Below, one piece after another: positions 1 through 13,448 of a DNA stretch of 64,000 nt; the stretch's first letter is position 1, and every line of letters begins with the position of its first letter. The position numbers and the translations under genes were made by a program. Location: positions 15,671,733-15,735,732 of the forward strand of contig NC_044574.1 of assembly GCF_901933205.1 (NCBI RefSeq), in the 5' to 3' direction. The notes under the pieces were generated by a model. That model made no database searches and was not told where the DNA came from. It saw only the letters and a program-made list of their open reading frames with translations. The DNA comes from Camarhynchus parvulus (Eukaryota; Chordata; Aves; Passeriformes; Thraupidae).

Positions 1-1232
1 TGCAGAGTTACACTGAAATCACCTGTACAGGAAATCTCCTGTACTGTAGCTTGAAAACAGACACGTTACCTGGCAGAATATTATATATACCAGATGCAGA
101 GTATTTTTTTCAGGACAGAATACTTACATAAACATTGGGAATTGACTGGGCTTCTTGTCAAAATAATATACAAGAAGTTTAATTTGTTTTCTGGGTAACT
201 TGCTTTTTTTTTTTTTTTAATAGAGACATCAGAGGAAATAGTGATCCTGCTAGAAGTATTTTTCAGATATTCATCAAAAGAATTTCTGGTGACAATGGTG
301 TTTTTTATTTCTGAGTTGGACATCAAACAACTGCTGGACAGAGCAGCACATAAACCTGGAAAATTTCTCACTGGAGTCTTTTACAGATATCAAATTCCAG
401 CTCAGTCTCTCAATTGTTGACAATCCGTGGGGATTATAGGAACTGCTCTTGCTTGTGTTTATGCAAGTGTTTTCCCTGATCACTAGAGCTATCAGGAACG
501 TTACAGAATCTGGGAAACAGGCAGCAGCAAGTGCAGCAGGATGGCTCCAGAGGAACCTCCCCTGGCAGAGCTCCAGCAGCTCCACTCAAACACTGCAACA
601 GCTTGTGCAGCGCTGAGTCTGCCTTCAGAGCTCTGATTTCCACCATATGGTGGCCATAAAAGGGGACAAACAACTTGCATTAATTGTGCAAGAGATAGTA
701 GTAAAACAGTAAAAAATATTGGAAAATCAAAGATGGAGAACTGATTAGTATCAATACCAGATGTTCTGGAAAAAGTGGTCCTGACTGGAAATGAGAAATT
801 GTTGACAACCCAGTCTGTACACTAATTCACAGTTGCCTTTATCTCCATCTCTTCACTGCTGCCAGTGAAACAGGGTGTTCTTTGGAAAAGCAGCTGCTCC
901 TTGGTGTGCCAGGGCTCTGTCCTTGTCTCTGATGGCCTCGCTCTTCCACGTGGGCTCTTCTGTTAACCCACAGGTCAAATAGGACACTGTTAGGTTAAAT
1001 GAGATTATTCAGGTGTTAGAAGGGTCTTGTAGCAGGAAATAAACAAACTGAGAGGAGGGGCTGGATGTTAAAAAGAGAGTCACAGGTTAGGGAGGAGAAT
1101 GTGTGAAACCCCACAGCAAGCTCTGGCAGTCCAGTTCAAAGTAATTTGTTTCCATCAGCTGCCAGCATTGAAACCTTGCCCAGCAAGGGAAGAGGACTGC
1201 TGTAGTAAAGTGGCTACAGTAAAGTGGATGTG
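1..1232. other. intergenic, nothing recognised
   Basis: AT-rich sequence with a T run at about 203-218. Small open frames show no family resemblance. Confidence 0.6.
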
Positions 1233-1575
1233 TGTCCCCGTTTCGGCCAGGGCAGGGTTAATTTTTTGCGGTGGCCTATTCCATACCGTCTCACATCACT
1301 GAAAGGTACAGGAGCGAGGGACGCGTTCACTCTTTCGGGGGAGGGGAAAATGGTGTGGTGGGAAGAGCTGGCTGATACTTTGTCGTGGTTTTTTCTACGT
1401 AAATAGTCTCTTTGTCTTATACCTTTTATTCTCTTTGTCTTATACCTTCTATTATTAATATGGTTGCTGTTACTTTCGTTTTCTTATCTCATCGTCCTTT
1501 GCAGTAACTTGTTCTTATCTCGCCCTGTAATCTCTGCCTCCTGTCTCCCACCGGATTAGGGAGGAAGGGGGGCAC
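1233..1575 (+). mobile_element. solo LTR-like fragment of a bird endogenous retrovirus
   Basis: Starts TGTCCCCGTTTCGGCCAGGG and GTTAATTTTTT, close to the start of a common songbird ERV LTR family, followed by T-rich sequence and TTGTTCTTATCTC, a phrase also present in the LTR at 41.2 kb. No internal retroviral genes are seen. The 3' end is unclear: similarity fades near 1575 and no target-site duplication was found. Contains an internal tandem duplication at 1408-1456. Confidence 0.55.
1408..1456 (+). repeat. internal tandem duplication in the LTR
   Basis: CTCTTTGTCTTATACCTT occurs twice back to back (period about 25 bp), with TTTATT/TCTATT following each copy. Confidence 0.7.
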
Positions 1576-4500
1576 CATGTGCCCTGGGAGACCCAGAGGA
1601 GTCTCAGGGAGGTCACAAACCCAGGGACACTGAGGCTCCTAACCCACGGCACCGTGTTTGCAGGAGTGGTACCGACTGCAGGAGGAAAGCTTTGAATCTT
1701 ATTAACTACCAGGCTTAGCCACAAAGCTCGCTCGGGTATTGCTAAAGTAGGTGCAGGTATGAGCACAAGAGAAAAAAGGAGAACTCAGAGGGGCCAGTGG
1801 GGACTGCCGTGGGTACAGCTGCAAAAGCACACATAGCAGGACCCTGAAAGAAAGTCTTTAAAGACAGGACTTGGGTACTGGCTGTAAGGCTGATGAGATG
1901 TTAGGAAGGACACCATCCTGTCTGGTCTTTTTCAGGCTCTGCTGAACAATGCCACTCTGTGCCAGCATCCCATTAAAGATGTTCAAGTCCCTCCTGCAGT
2001 TAAAACAGCCTGAGACACCTTTCTGATCTTTCACTGTCTTGGTTCAGTAGTGCAGCAATCCAGAGTGAAACCTATGAAGATGTTAAGAAATGCCCTGAGT
2101 TACAAATTAAATGTGCACGACAATCTGCATGGCTTTAGGGCTTGTCTGTGTGTTACCATGAACAAGAAAACAAAGATGAGCATTATATTTCTTTCTGACT
2201 CTTGTAAGAAAGCCTCCTAATAAAGCTCTCTGAAATTAAGGGAATGTTTAGTGTTTGCTTTGAGGAATATGTGAAAACCAGCATTTTTTTCATACAGTGT
2301 TAGTACATCTTTGATCAGTTCTATAAGCTAGAGCTGTATTATGTTTGGATTTTGAGACAGAAGTATTTGATTTGCATTTTGTGATTTTCTTGAAAACAAA
2401 TAAATTTGAACTACAACTTACTTAGAGTTTATGGAAGAGAGTTGGTCTATTAAAATACCTGGACAGACAAAACCTGCCTTCTTTAGCACAAGAGAATTGC
2501 TGTGCTGTTATATTTTCATGCTCCCATTCAACTTCTGCAGGGGAATATTGCTAAAGGCAAATGGGACTCACCCAAGCCAAGTTTTCAGATCATCAGTTAC
2601 TGTCCTTAAGTGTCCTGAAACTGTAGCACAGTGGTTGGCCTCTACTCAGTACAGTTGTAGTCACCAGATAAGAAATGCTCTTGGTGGAGACAGAAATGCC
2701 TTCAGTGCTCATCCCTGAGCATGTGACCTGTGCTGAATTTCATTAATGCTAAAGAACCATTTCTAGGGTGTCACAGACAAACACATTGATGTGTTTTGGA
2801 GAATGTTGCTCAAATGAAATGAAAATAGAGGAAAAGATGCTTTTTCAGTAGTTACCCAACCTGAATTTTACTGTTTGCTTTCTACCACAGCCACTGACAC
2901 CTGCCAGATGAACAGAGAAGCTGCAGCAGAGCACAGCTGCCAGTCAGAACTTAACTGGTAGGTATGAATAGTGTGTACTTTACCTCATCAAAGTGGCATA
3001 ATCATTTTAATATTGCTATTCTAAATTTGGTCTAATTGTGCATCAGACATGGAGCAGACCTGCCTTCTCACTTCTAATTGTACCATTCAAAGACACAGAA
3101 ACCATAAGGTCAGGACAGAGGAAGATTATTCTTTAAACTTAGATTTCTGAATTCTCAGAATTGCATGTGACTGTAAACTCAACAACTTGTGACAACAGTT
3201 CAGTCAAAGTAAATTGTTCTGCAAGCCACATGTCAGCTAACCCTGCTCCCAGTTGGGTCTGCTCTAATTGCTGCCTTGAAAGAAAGCCGTGCATGGCCCA
3301 GGCAACTCTGTAACCTGCTCATTACAGACCTGGGAGTTAGGAGTTATTCAGTTCTTACCATGATTGCTCTTAATAAGCCCATATAATTATATGATAATAT
3401 GATGCAAAATTTCTTCTGTGGGTTCTCTGCACTAAAGGAGCATTTCACCCTGGGAGGAAATGTTTAGTTAAGGTGGCAAGCGTTGTTTTTGCACTGCAGT
3501 CTCTCAACACTTGTGCTTGCTGTATTTCCTAAGGCTGGAACTCCTGGGGTCATCTGATTGTACAGCAATCTGCAATTTATGTATTTATTTTAGAGAAAAA
3601 GTCACCACTTCTTAGGGTTGCAGACAAAAGCCTCCAAGTAATTACCACTAATAAAAAAGATGTCCTGGAGGTCCAAGAAAAGAAAGTGGCATTCAAAGCT
3701 TTTTGTTTTTTAAATCTCACAGTGTGCATCAATCATGGTGCTTCAGACAGGGGTGAACCTGCCCTGAATTTTATCCCCAGAGAATGGGTAATCCTGAAAC
3801 CTGCTCTGAAATTGCCCTGCACATTCCCTTGGTGAAGCCTAACAAAATGAGTAAATCTAAAGTAAATCAAAGAGTTTCTCTGCCTCAGGCAAATGCTGTT
3901 CTTTAGGGTGGACCAGCACTGTAAGTCCTTCTGGCCTTGTTCCTTATTCTGAGACAGATTTTGGGTCAGTGAGCTAGATTCCCTGTTATCATTTCATGGA
4001 TTTCTAAAGCAGAAATAGTCTTCCATGTCCCACTGAGGGAGAACGTGCTGCTGTGAGGCTTAATTGAGATTTGTTGGGTTTGAGATTATTGACTGAAATG
4101 TGAAAGCATGATATTACATTTGCACAGGGATTTATTGCACATTTCAGAAAGCAGAAAGGACTGTGGCTTAGGTGAAAGCTAGTATAGAATTTGAGGTGTA
4201 GGTTTTCATAAGTGTATCACTTTCAAGCAGACACAAACTTTTAAGTAATGACAGTTGTTTGCTAGAGGAGTGTCCCAGGATGATCTGTAGTGTATTTCCT
4301 AACTAATTACTTCAGATTAAAGGGATATTTAAATGTTACTGCATTGAAGGGAAAGCTACAGTTGTGCTTTCAATTTGCAACCTAGAAATTACTAATTGAA
4401 TTTGTTTTAATTAGTTGAATTACAATTGAAGAGCTGCCCCACATAATTTGAAGATTTTTGTAAATTGCAATGCCCTAGAAATTGCTACCATTTGCCTGAT

Positions 4501-7044
4501 AGCAATAGTGTGGGATGAGTTTTGTGGGGTTTTTTGTTTGGTTTGGCTTTTGCTATTTATGGGTTTTTGTTTGCTTTTTTGTTATCATTTTCTTTTTTGT
4601 TTGTTTTTGTGGAATTTGTTTCTAAGGGGTTTTTTTTATTTTTTTTTTAACAAGTATTTGCCTTTAGGTTTTTTCATTAGGTTTTATTTTTTTATTTTAT
4701 TTTTCCATTTTATTTTATTCACAAGATTGGGGTCTTTACACTAAATTAGCACTGTATAAAAATACATTCATTGCACAGAAAACCTGTCAGGGTGAAGTAT
4801 GTCTCTGATTCTTTGTGGTCTGCTGGTATTTCACTGAGAATTCAGGCTCAAGGATTTAACTTCATGCCTGACGTATTTTATTTCAATTCTCATCCAAAAA
4901 TATAACATCCAGATCTTTGACACCTTGCTGGAAGTGTAAATGTAAAGATTGTTGAAGTGCAAAGGAAATTGGGCAAAGCTTGCAGCTTTCCTCTCTCCTT
5001 CTCAGCATCAAGGATTTCATGTCAAGACAGTGGCATTGTAAGTGGAGCTGATATTGCATCTCTGCTGCCTGCTTCAGGTCTTGGAATAAAGTGATGTTTG
5101 ATTATCTGTAATCAAGGTGTCAGGTTCCCAAAGCCAAACCATTAATCCATATTTATGGCTATTACACCTTAATAAGAAGAAGTGCCAATCTCAACAGAAT
5201 ATACAAGAGATCAGTTTCATGAAACTATTCAGGTGTTTAAATAAAATTAATTACCATCTAAATCCCTTTAAAGTCCAGCCCAGACTTGGTGCAATTTGGC
5301 CATGCTGCTACATGAGAAACATCCAAACTTTATGCTGACAGAGACAACTTGATGATAGATTTGCTTTATCGACTATAAGGTACTTGAATAGGAGCAAAAC
5401 ATGGAAAGGAAGAATCACACTGTTGGTTTTGTTCCAACAGAAGGTTTTTGTGAAGCCTTGGCAGGAGGATGGCCTCCAGTCTTGGGACCAATGCAGACAA
5501 ATTGGGTAGAGTCTAGAGGAAAGAACTTTAGGCTATTTAGTCTAGGAAAAGAGGTGATCAAGAAGAGTTATTATAACAGTTCTCCACTAAAAATGTAATT
5601 TGGAAGAAAGTGATTTGTTGCTCACTCTACCTGCTAGGGTAAGGAGAAAGGAAATTAATGTATCACAGGCTTCCTCTGCTTCCACTCCTAGCAGGTAGCA
5701 CCACAATAAAGATGGTTTGTTATGCTGCTCCAGTATCCTGCCAGCAAGTAAGAATTCATTCTTTGTTGTAGAAAAGAACAAATGGTTTGCCAAAAAAACA
5801 AATTACAGTCATCACAGCAATGCAAAAGCAGCAGGGGCAGTGAAAGGTTCGGATGGGTGTGATGGAAGGCTCCTGGCCAGGAGATGTGTTCTCTGCACCC
5901 AAGGAGCACAAACACAGCCAAGTGACACAGGAAGGGACCCTGGCCAATCAACTAAGGTTCCTGGAGAGAGCAGGGGAGAAAACAGTAGGGATGCTGCTCT
6001 GGACTTGGGAATCCTGAGCCTTCTGCTCTAGGGTCAGGTGAAGCCAAAAGCTTCCTGGAGGGAAGCACACAGGTGATGTTTCCAAGGTGGCTTTGTCACC
6101 CTCAGCCATGGGATGGCATTGCATGAGCTGTTGAGGAAGAGGAGAACCCTCTTGACAAGGGAGGCTTTGTCTGTTGGTTTTCCAGGATGGGGAGGCTTTC
6201 AGTCATTTGGGAGGAAAAGAATAACAGGAGCCCATTGGTAAGCAGTAATTGTTCAATCCCAGCTAAAGCCTAAGGACCAGAAAAAATCAGGTAGTTACTG
6301 TAAATCCAAGGCAAGGACAGGTAGGAATGGGCCTCCACTGAACATTTCAGATGCTTGTGGATACTGCCTGAGCTGCACACCACTCCATCTCCCTGAGACA
6401 GCAAAGCACCAGGACAGAGGGAGGGCCACAGCCCTTACCTGTGTTTGAGGGTCATGGTAGGTGACTTTGACTTGGCTTTCTTGTTTCTCATCACTGGGCA
6501 CTTAGGACATCACAAAATGCTTCAGAGATTTATCTCATACCTCCTCTACTCCTGCTGGAGGGCCTTTGGTAAACATCAGTTCTGGTGGCAGCTTAGCACT
6601 TTTCTCCTTTTACCCCTAGAGGTAATCAAAAGCACATTAATAGGGCTTTGCACACCATGAGAGATTCTTACTTTATTCATATCACCTTTCTTTGTAGAAA
6701 CACCACACTAAGACAAAACACAGCAGTACAAACCCACCATTCTCACTACCAAATATACCACCAGCAATCTCATGGGAACTTATGGGGATCTTGACACATC
6801 AGTATGGAGGGATGTGAGATTTTTCACTCAGCTTAGGCCTTATCCTTGGCACCAAAACAGAAAACTCTGAAAAGTGGCTAACAAAGTTGGCAGCAGATTT
6901 CTTGTGATTTAAAAGAGCAATCTTTGGAAAAGAGAAAAAGGAAATGATAGATCAAACCAACTGCAGTCTTCCACAGTTTTTCTGGGCACATAATCAGATT
7001 TGGGTTTTGTTCTTTTCAGCATTCAAAGAGTAATGTGATGATGA
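1576..7044. other. intergenic, no gene recognised
   Basis: Apart from the T/G-rich tract at 4.5-4.7 kb, I see no gene, exon series or clear repeat. 5.8-6.1 kb is somewhat more GC-rich without an obvious cause. Confidence 0.55.
4527..4730. repeat. T/G-rich low-complexity tract
   Basis: About 200 bp dominated by T runs with interspersed G on the plus strand; gives a spurious Phe/Leu-rich frame. Confidence 0.85.
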
Positions 7045-7420
7045 ATGAAAGCCAGCATAAATTTGTCAGATCATTTCAAACCAGTGCATTTCCCTTCAAC
7101 AATGCAGCACACCATAAGGTGAGAAGCAGCAGATAATCACATATGTTGACTTTTATGAGGCTTTTGATACTCTTTCATGTAATCTTTCCAAACTAAGGAA
7201 CCATAGTAGAGATTAAAATTGTTTGGAGCAGCTGATAAAGCTTCTTGGGAAATCTTGCTTGGAGAATATTTATCACCATTTCATCCTCACACAGCAGTAA
7301 GGTTTTGCAGGGGTCTCTTCATGCTCCATTGCCACTCAGTGTTTTTAATCAGTAATATTGGGCAGGTGCCAGAGAAAGGTGAAGTGGAGGCTGTGGATAC
7401 ACTACCTGACAGGAGTTCAA
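7045..7420 (+). mobile_element. ancient, decayed CR1-like LINE fragment (reverse transcriptase part)
   Basis: Plus-strand reading near 7143-7185 gives YVDFYEAFDTLSCN, resembling the CR1 reverse transcriptase motif around DFSKAFDTVSH. Upstream AAATTTGTCAGATCATTTC and downstream GGTTTTGCAGGGGTCTC fit flanking CR1 positions loosely. Many substitutions and indels; non-functional. Confidence 0.45.
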
Positions 7421-9054
7421 AACAAACTTGACTAACCACAGAAACAGATGGTAAAAAAATTGAACTGAAGCAGCTCTAATACAGGATTTTACATTTTGGC
7501 AGCAGTATACTACAGCACGAGTGCAGGCTTGGGAATAATCAGGCAGTTCCATTGGAGGCATCTAGTTCCTGCAGCACATTCAAACTCTCCTGGGTCAGAA
7601 GTGGCATCCTGTTTTTAAGAGGGAATTTCCATACCAGGATATGGCAGCTAAAAGCTGGCTGATGTAATCCTCAGGTTCAGCTCAGCTGGGATGGAAGGTA
7701 TCAGCTGGAGTTCTGTGCTCAGAATGAGCATGGGACACACTCTCCACACAAACAGAAGCTGAACTCATTGTAGGGGTTCAGCAGGAGCCTGAAGGGAAAC
7801 ACAAAGCAGTCTCAGCTGCCAAGGATGTAAGAAGAAAAGAGAGGGAGAGGCAAAATCTATTCTCTATGCCACGGGTGGACAAAAAGTAGGGAGAGTTAAA
7901 TTTCAGTAAGGAAGACTTAAAGCAGATAGTGGGAAGGTAATAGCAGTATTGCAGTGTACATATTTACTGTTCAAGAAGATTGTCATTTGAGATTGAGAAA
8001 GGAATAATATCAGGATTGGACACTGCATTGAACTGGACCTGAGCTAGAATCAGTAGCACTATCCAGCCTCTGATACTGTGAAACAGGCTTGATTAACAAG
8101 ATTAAAAAAATAGGTAAAACAAGTGAGTGAGCAGTGAGCCCTGGAACAAAGCAAACAGACACAGCTGAACAGGGCAGAGGACAAACCTCGGCTCTGGCAC
8201 CAAGCTGCAGGGAGCCCAGCCATTGGTGCTGGACCATGTGACAAGCACCAACACACAGCAACAAGGGGGAACAGCAGCAGAATAGCACCAGAAAGATCAA
8301 AATGTTGACATTGGCTTTCCAGAGCACTCCAGCTGCTCTGGCCTAGTGCACTGTACTGTCTTCCCTGATTCTTTACAAGCTGTGACTGGCCCAGGCTTTG
8401 AAAGGCCCAGCAGTGGAAGGGCTGGAGCTGATGTAGGATGACTTCAATGCTTCCTTTGCCTCCTACAAGGCAGGTAAATAAATTCCACAAACTTACTCTG
8501 ATGCCATTAGCAGAGCATCCATGCAAAGAATCACTACTGGGGCTTTGGTCCTTGCTTTTGAGAAATGAAGGTCTGGCACAAAAACTGGCTGGAAAATTTA
8601 TTTGTTCCTACATGGAAGCCAAATAGCTCATGGTCAGTCAGTGAATGGCTGAACAGGCAGCACAAAGCATCACCTCAGATGCAGCAGAATTCACTTTACT
8701 CCAGTGTTAAAGTATTTGAAGTGACTAAAGACACAGATTTTTTGATCAGCCCAACAGGTGTATCCCCTGCTATTGCATTAGGGACGTTGTCTCCCATCAG
8801 TGGTTAGTGCTGAGCTTCAACACAAGGTTCATTTTCATTGCAGCTACACCTCAAGAGATTCCAAAGGGCAGAAAGCATCAGCCTGAAAACAGTGTCCCAC
8901 AGCTTCCAGGTTAGATACATGTGACACTTCAGGAATTGTTCCCAGAAGGAACTCACCTATCACAGCTCCTGCAGCCTTGGCTACAGAAAGGTGGCTGGTG
9001 GCTGTATTGCTGCCTTTAACAGGAGTGCCAAACTCAAATCAAACCTACAGGTTT

Positions 9055-9116
9055 TAGTAATTAGTAATTTCTGATATAAAATTAGTAATTAGTAATTAGT
9101 GATTTCTGATACAAAA
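9055..9116. repeat. tandem duplication, two copies of about 30 bp
   Basis: TAGTAATTAGTAATTTCTGA followed by TATAAAA, then again TTAGTAATTAGTAATTAGTG ATTTCTGATACAAAA. Confidence 0.85.
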
Positions 9117-9504
9117 ATGTGGAAGCAGCAAACACAACATATAATGCATGCAACGTGTTTGCCTATACAATACAGGATTTATCTAGCAAAGCTTGTCATA
9201 GAACTGCTCAAGCCAGCCTCAAAAAACTAGAACCCAAGGCAGTGCTGCTGAACCCAAATCTTCCTACCCACAAAAACTGACTCCTCTCTCTCCCTCTCCC
9301 CACAATGCTCAATATTTCCTTGCAGTTCATCTGTCAGACAGAACTGCCTCCAGCTGGGAATGAACCTCATCTCTGCTTGATAGCATCACTCTCCCAGGCA
9401 GTGGTGATGAATGGAAGCAATGACAGCCTACACAGCCTAAAGCTGCAGCTGTGAGGCACAGGTGGGCAGCACAGTTACAACACGGGCACGTTTTAAAATC
9501 TGAG

Positions 9505-9510
9505 TTTATT
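9505..9510 (-). terminator. candidate far-distal poly(A) signal AATAAA
   Basis: AATAAA on the minus strand in GTGCTGAAATAAACTCAG, followed about 20 nt later by a GT-rich element (CGTGCCCGTGTTGT). The arrangement is that of a strong cleavage site, but it lies 3.9 kb past the TAPT1 stop, so it may belong to a long 3' UTR or to another transcript. Confidence 0.3.
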
Positions 9511-11582
9511 TCAGCACAAATATGATAAGTGTTTTGCTCAAAATTGAGAAATTTCTTATAACCTATTGCAATTTTGGATTTTTTTTGTTATTACAACTGT
9601 GAGCTTACTAATTAATGTTCTTTAGTGTTATATATTTATGATCTTTTACAACTCTGCTGGCAGTGTTTTACTAAATCAGGGTATACTGAAGTCCTAAAAA
9701 AGCCTAACTAGACTCAGGCTTTGTAGGTATGTTTGATGAAAGTTACTATAAAAAAGACTTACAGAAATTATACATTGTTTTCTGACAGCTTTCACAGTCT
9801 AAACATTTTATATAATTATATACAGAAAAATTTCTTTGAGATAAAGGTGGTCCCAACTGCAGCTCCCCCTGACAGCTGCTCAGTATTTACACATAGCTAT
9901 TTGCTTCCCTGCAGTCAGCAAAATTAAGCCAGTCCAAACTTCTAAGAAAGCACTTATTCTGAAGTTTTAAAAGCAAATTTTGTTTAACATTTCTGAAGAG
10001 CATTCTGAAGCTTGACTCCCCAAGACTGAGTTGAACAACACCTAGTTTACTCACAATGAAAAAGCCCAGTTTATAAGACAAAATGTTTCAGGAGCTTCAC
10101 AGAGTCTGATTACATTTATGCTATAATTAAGTTGCATCCATCCTGACTCACCACCACCCAGATTCACATCTCCAGCCCAACAGCTGAGCTGGCACAGCAG
10201 CCACAACTGGGCAAACACTGGCTTTAACAACAGTGACCTCATCAATTATGCTGAGTCACAGAAACAAACTTTGGAACAAATTAGTAGACTATACAAAATT
10301 TTGCACCACAAAAATTAAGACAAAGTCGAAAAGTTTTCACAAACTCACTTTAAATTAAGAGGACAGTAAATTAACAGCATGGTTATGATTGTAAAACTAC
10401 TATGCTTGAGGGGAAATTCTGCTTGGCTGATGAACATCTGAAAGGCTTGAAAAGATTAATTAAATAATCCTGTCCAAACCAGTTGTTTCTTAATGCTCCC
10501 ATAATGAATAATACTAATTATGAACATACACTGTACTCAATGTGTGCTTTTGGAATTAATTTGGCAACTGTGACTTTAGCTGAAATGTTTCCTAGATTTT
10601 ATTTTTGAAGGGATTTATCAATTGAAGAACTTAATTTATTCACTGCTTAACTTGTGATGCTCTTATCTGTATCACTGTTAAGACAGGAGCTTTTCAAGAA
10701 AACCCAAATGAACAGCTGTATCTATCAATGAGAAATTTGGTGTTGCTGTTTTTTCCTACTTGGTGGTTTGTTCCCCCTCAGCCACCTCTACAGTTCTGAG
10801 AGGACCACCCAGGGTCAGAGAAGCAGCTGTGATTTTTCATCAAAAATAATCAGCAAGAGATCCAAGGAATCCCTATAAATCATGAACACAAAGATGAGAA
10901 CAGTCAGAGAGCTTGCAGCAAAAGGAAGGAACACCCAGCTGGGCCCCTACCAGAGCTGGGGAGCTCAAGGGAAGCGCTGTGTTTGCCATGGCCTCTGCAC
11001 AGTGCCTCGAGTCCACCTTGGTGTTATGGTGATGCCAGGGCAAAGAAGCCTCACCTGCACAGCAGGCAGGGCTGTACCAGCCATACCCAAAGCCCAGCTG
11101 GGCTGCTTTAGAGCAGGCACCACAACTGAAGTGTCAGACCAAGCCCCAGGAGGATTCAGGCCAGGCCTCGTGCCCCAGTGCTCAGCAAGGGCTTTGCCTG
11201 TGCTGCTCCTGCATTCACACTTGGCTTTGCTGGGGAGGTGTAAATGCAATTGTAGCAACTGACTACAGAAATTACAACTCCCCTGAGACATGGGATTTTT
11301 TCATTCACATGGTGTGTGCCCTTAAAAACCAAATTAATAATAGGTTGGCATCAATATCTTCTTTCTACAAGTGGTAACAACCAACTGCTACAGGAATAGA
11401 TCTGAAGCCATTGATAACCCAGTTCTTACACTCATTTGTGTCCCACATTTGCAAGAATCCTACTTTATGGAAACTGGAAATTAATACATTAAATACTTTG
11501 CAAGATCACCAACTCTGAATACTAAAAAAGAAATGTCAACGCTGTACTTTTCCTTTTTTAAACAAATATTACAAAATTGAAT

Positions 11583-11588
11583 TTTATT
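11583..11588 (-). terminator. candidate distal poly(A) signal AATAAA
   Basis: AATAAA on the gene strand in CTCAATAAAATTC, followed downstream by a T-rich run (TTTTGTAATATTTGTTT). Position about 1.9 kb past the stop is reasonable for a vertebrate 3' UTR. Confidence 0.4.
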
Positions 11589-13354
11589 GAGTTTCACACA
11601 AGATGCACTTATAAAATTGATACAGAATGTCATTCAACAGAAAAAAAATTAAAGCAATTTCAAGCTTTCTTTAGCAACTGCTAAATAATTATAAAATAAG
11701 ATACACCAAATTGACAGATAATCTTAATTTCAATGTGTGAACATCTCCAATTAGTATAAAATACATCAAAAATTAAAGATTTTCAAATTTTTCCACAGCA
11801 CAAGTCCTCTTCTTTTTACTTTCATCCCTAAACATAACCACAGATTTTGGCCATTACTCCCACTACTCTTATGGGAGAGGAGAGGCTGAAAGACTGCAGC
11901 AGGGAGCTCCCACCAGAGCAGACAGCCCTAAACTGTACAGCAGAGTCCTCTCATTATCAAGTCTGCTCAGACACACAATTCTGTCCAACTGCCTCCATCT
12001 GCTATATTACTGTAGTCCTGCAAATCTCAGGGATTAGCAGGTACATTAAACTTTCACGTGTTCATCCAGCAAAGAAACTTTGGCTTTCCCATTCTGACAA
12101 ATTATGAAATTAGAAAAGAGGAAATTGTCTTCATTCATTCAGTACTGAAGTACTTTTATGATACCTTCCCTTGGAAAGTAAAATTGGTGCTTACTTGAAT
12201 GTCTGAAAGGCATTTTGGAAGCTAATGCTGTGTTTTAACAACATATGAAGAATTTATAATTAACTAAGGGGTCTCTTCGGATAAAACTCTCCAGCCTATA
12301 TTTTGAGCTCAAATTTAATCCACGCTTGGTCTGAGGATTTCAAAACTTCTTTTGTCAACCTTCCCAACTCTGCATCTCACACAGAAATTAAGACGCATTG
12401 TAATGCTTAAATGCTCTTTATAGATCTAGTCCATCTACTTAAGTTTGACTAAAACCAATCAATTACATTGAATGGATAATTATGGTTTGATTGTCAGTGT
12501 GAGCTTTTATAGGCATGTTCTCAGGCATGTTAATACACAGATGTCATTCTTCTAAGAGTTATATGCAAAATGCAGTGCAATGTTCTTTACTGCTGTGTTA
12601 ATGCCACACCTACAGTTCCAACACAACACTTGCTGCAATTAACACTCCCGCTCCTTAACATCAGAAGTGCCCCTTTAATATTTTTTCCTACAGCAACAAA
12701 AAATCCTCAGCTTTAAAAAAAAATTCTAAATAATTTGCCTTGCAGGACACACAACACATGAAATGAATATGCTTCATATTTGCCCAGTTAAGCAGAACCT
12801 TCATTACTGTGATCTTTCCTTGGTGTTTAGTATTCAGATAAAATACTAAGCAGTAAGTCTTTTACTTAAAGGCAAAATTTTATTCTGATTACAAGATTTT
12901 CAAGATACATCTTGAAAATATTTTTGTTGACAAGAATAACTATCTTGACTCACTGTTTTATGTACCAATGCTTTATGTGTTTGTTGATATAAGCACAAGT
13001 TTTGAATTCTGCTTGCAGATGTTTAATAAAACACGATAACTGGATAGGCAAGCTTCCGGTCAAGTCACCAAACATTTCCAGGAATATCCTTACACTGGAA
13101 GAACCTTAATGAAAAATAGTGTTCTGGAAGCATGGTTCCATAATGCAGAACAGGGTTATGCTTTTTTCCAGTCTGTGTTCCAGAAAAGTCATACTGCAGC
13201 TCTGCCACCAGGCCAGAGACTCACGATCCACCACATTTTCCAAGAGGCAAGTTAAAGATCACTTACTTGACCTGACCAGATACCAAGCCAAGTTACATGT
13301 AGAAAGAAATTAATAACTTTTTTGCCATTAATAATTTAAGTTTTTAAATAAATA

Positions 13355-13360
13355 TTTATT
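13355..13360 (-). terminator. candidate proximal poly(A) signal AATAAA
   Basis: TTTATT on the plus strand, i.e. AATAAA on the gene strand, about 90 nt past the TAPT1 stop, inside an AT-rich palindromic stretch (AAATAAATATTTATTT). Could be chance in AT-rich DNA. Confidence 0.3.
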
Positions 13361-13448
13361 TGCCTTTTGGCAACTGTCCATTCTGGTAGCATCTGCTGTC
13401 CCAACAGCTCAGTATCCTTAGCACATAGATTTTAAAAAAAATAAATTC

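Larger units (their letters stand above)
7421..11559. other. intergenic or far 3' UTR, no gene recognised
   Basis: Contains the tandem duplication at 9.06 kb, a candidate poly(A) signal at 9.5 kb and a GC-rich patch at 10.89-11.25 kb. Open frames up to 155 codons (8.06-8.53 kb, minus) have no recognisable motif. Confidence 0.5.
11560..13448 (-). other. TAPT1: probable TAPT1 3' UTR (end not fixed)
   Basis: AT-rich, largely unique sequence directly after the stop codon with no recognisable repeat. Candidate AATAAA hexamers on the minus strand lie at 13360-13355 (about 90 nt after the stop) and 11588-11583 (about 1.86 kb after it, followed by a T-rich stretch). Extent is inferred only from these signals; a longer form reaching about 9.49 kb is also possible. 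Confidence 0.45.

Noticed and set aside
8059..8526. 155-codon minus-strand frame
   Set aside because: Cys/Leu/Ser-rich translation without domain or membrane pattern; no promoter or splice context.
1..13448. 5' exons of PROM1, the expected downstream neighbour in mammals
   Set aside because: No stretch on the minus strand looked like PROM1 or formed an exon with splice signals; the neighbour probably lies beyond the window.
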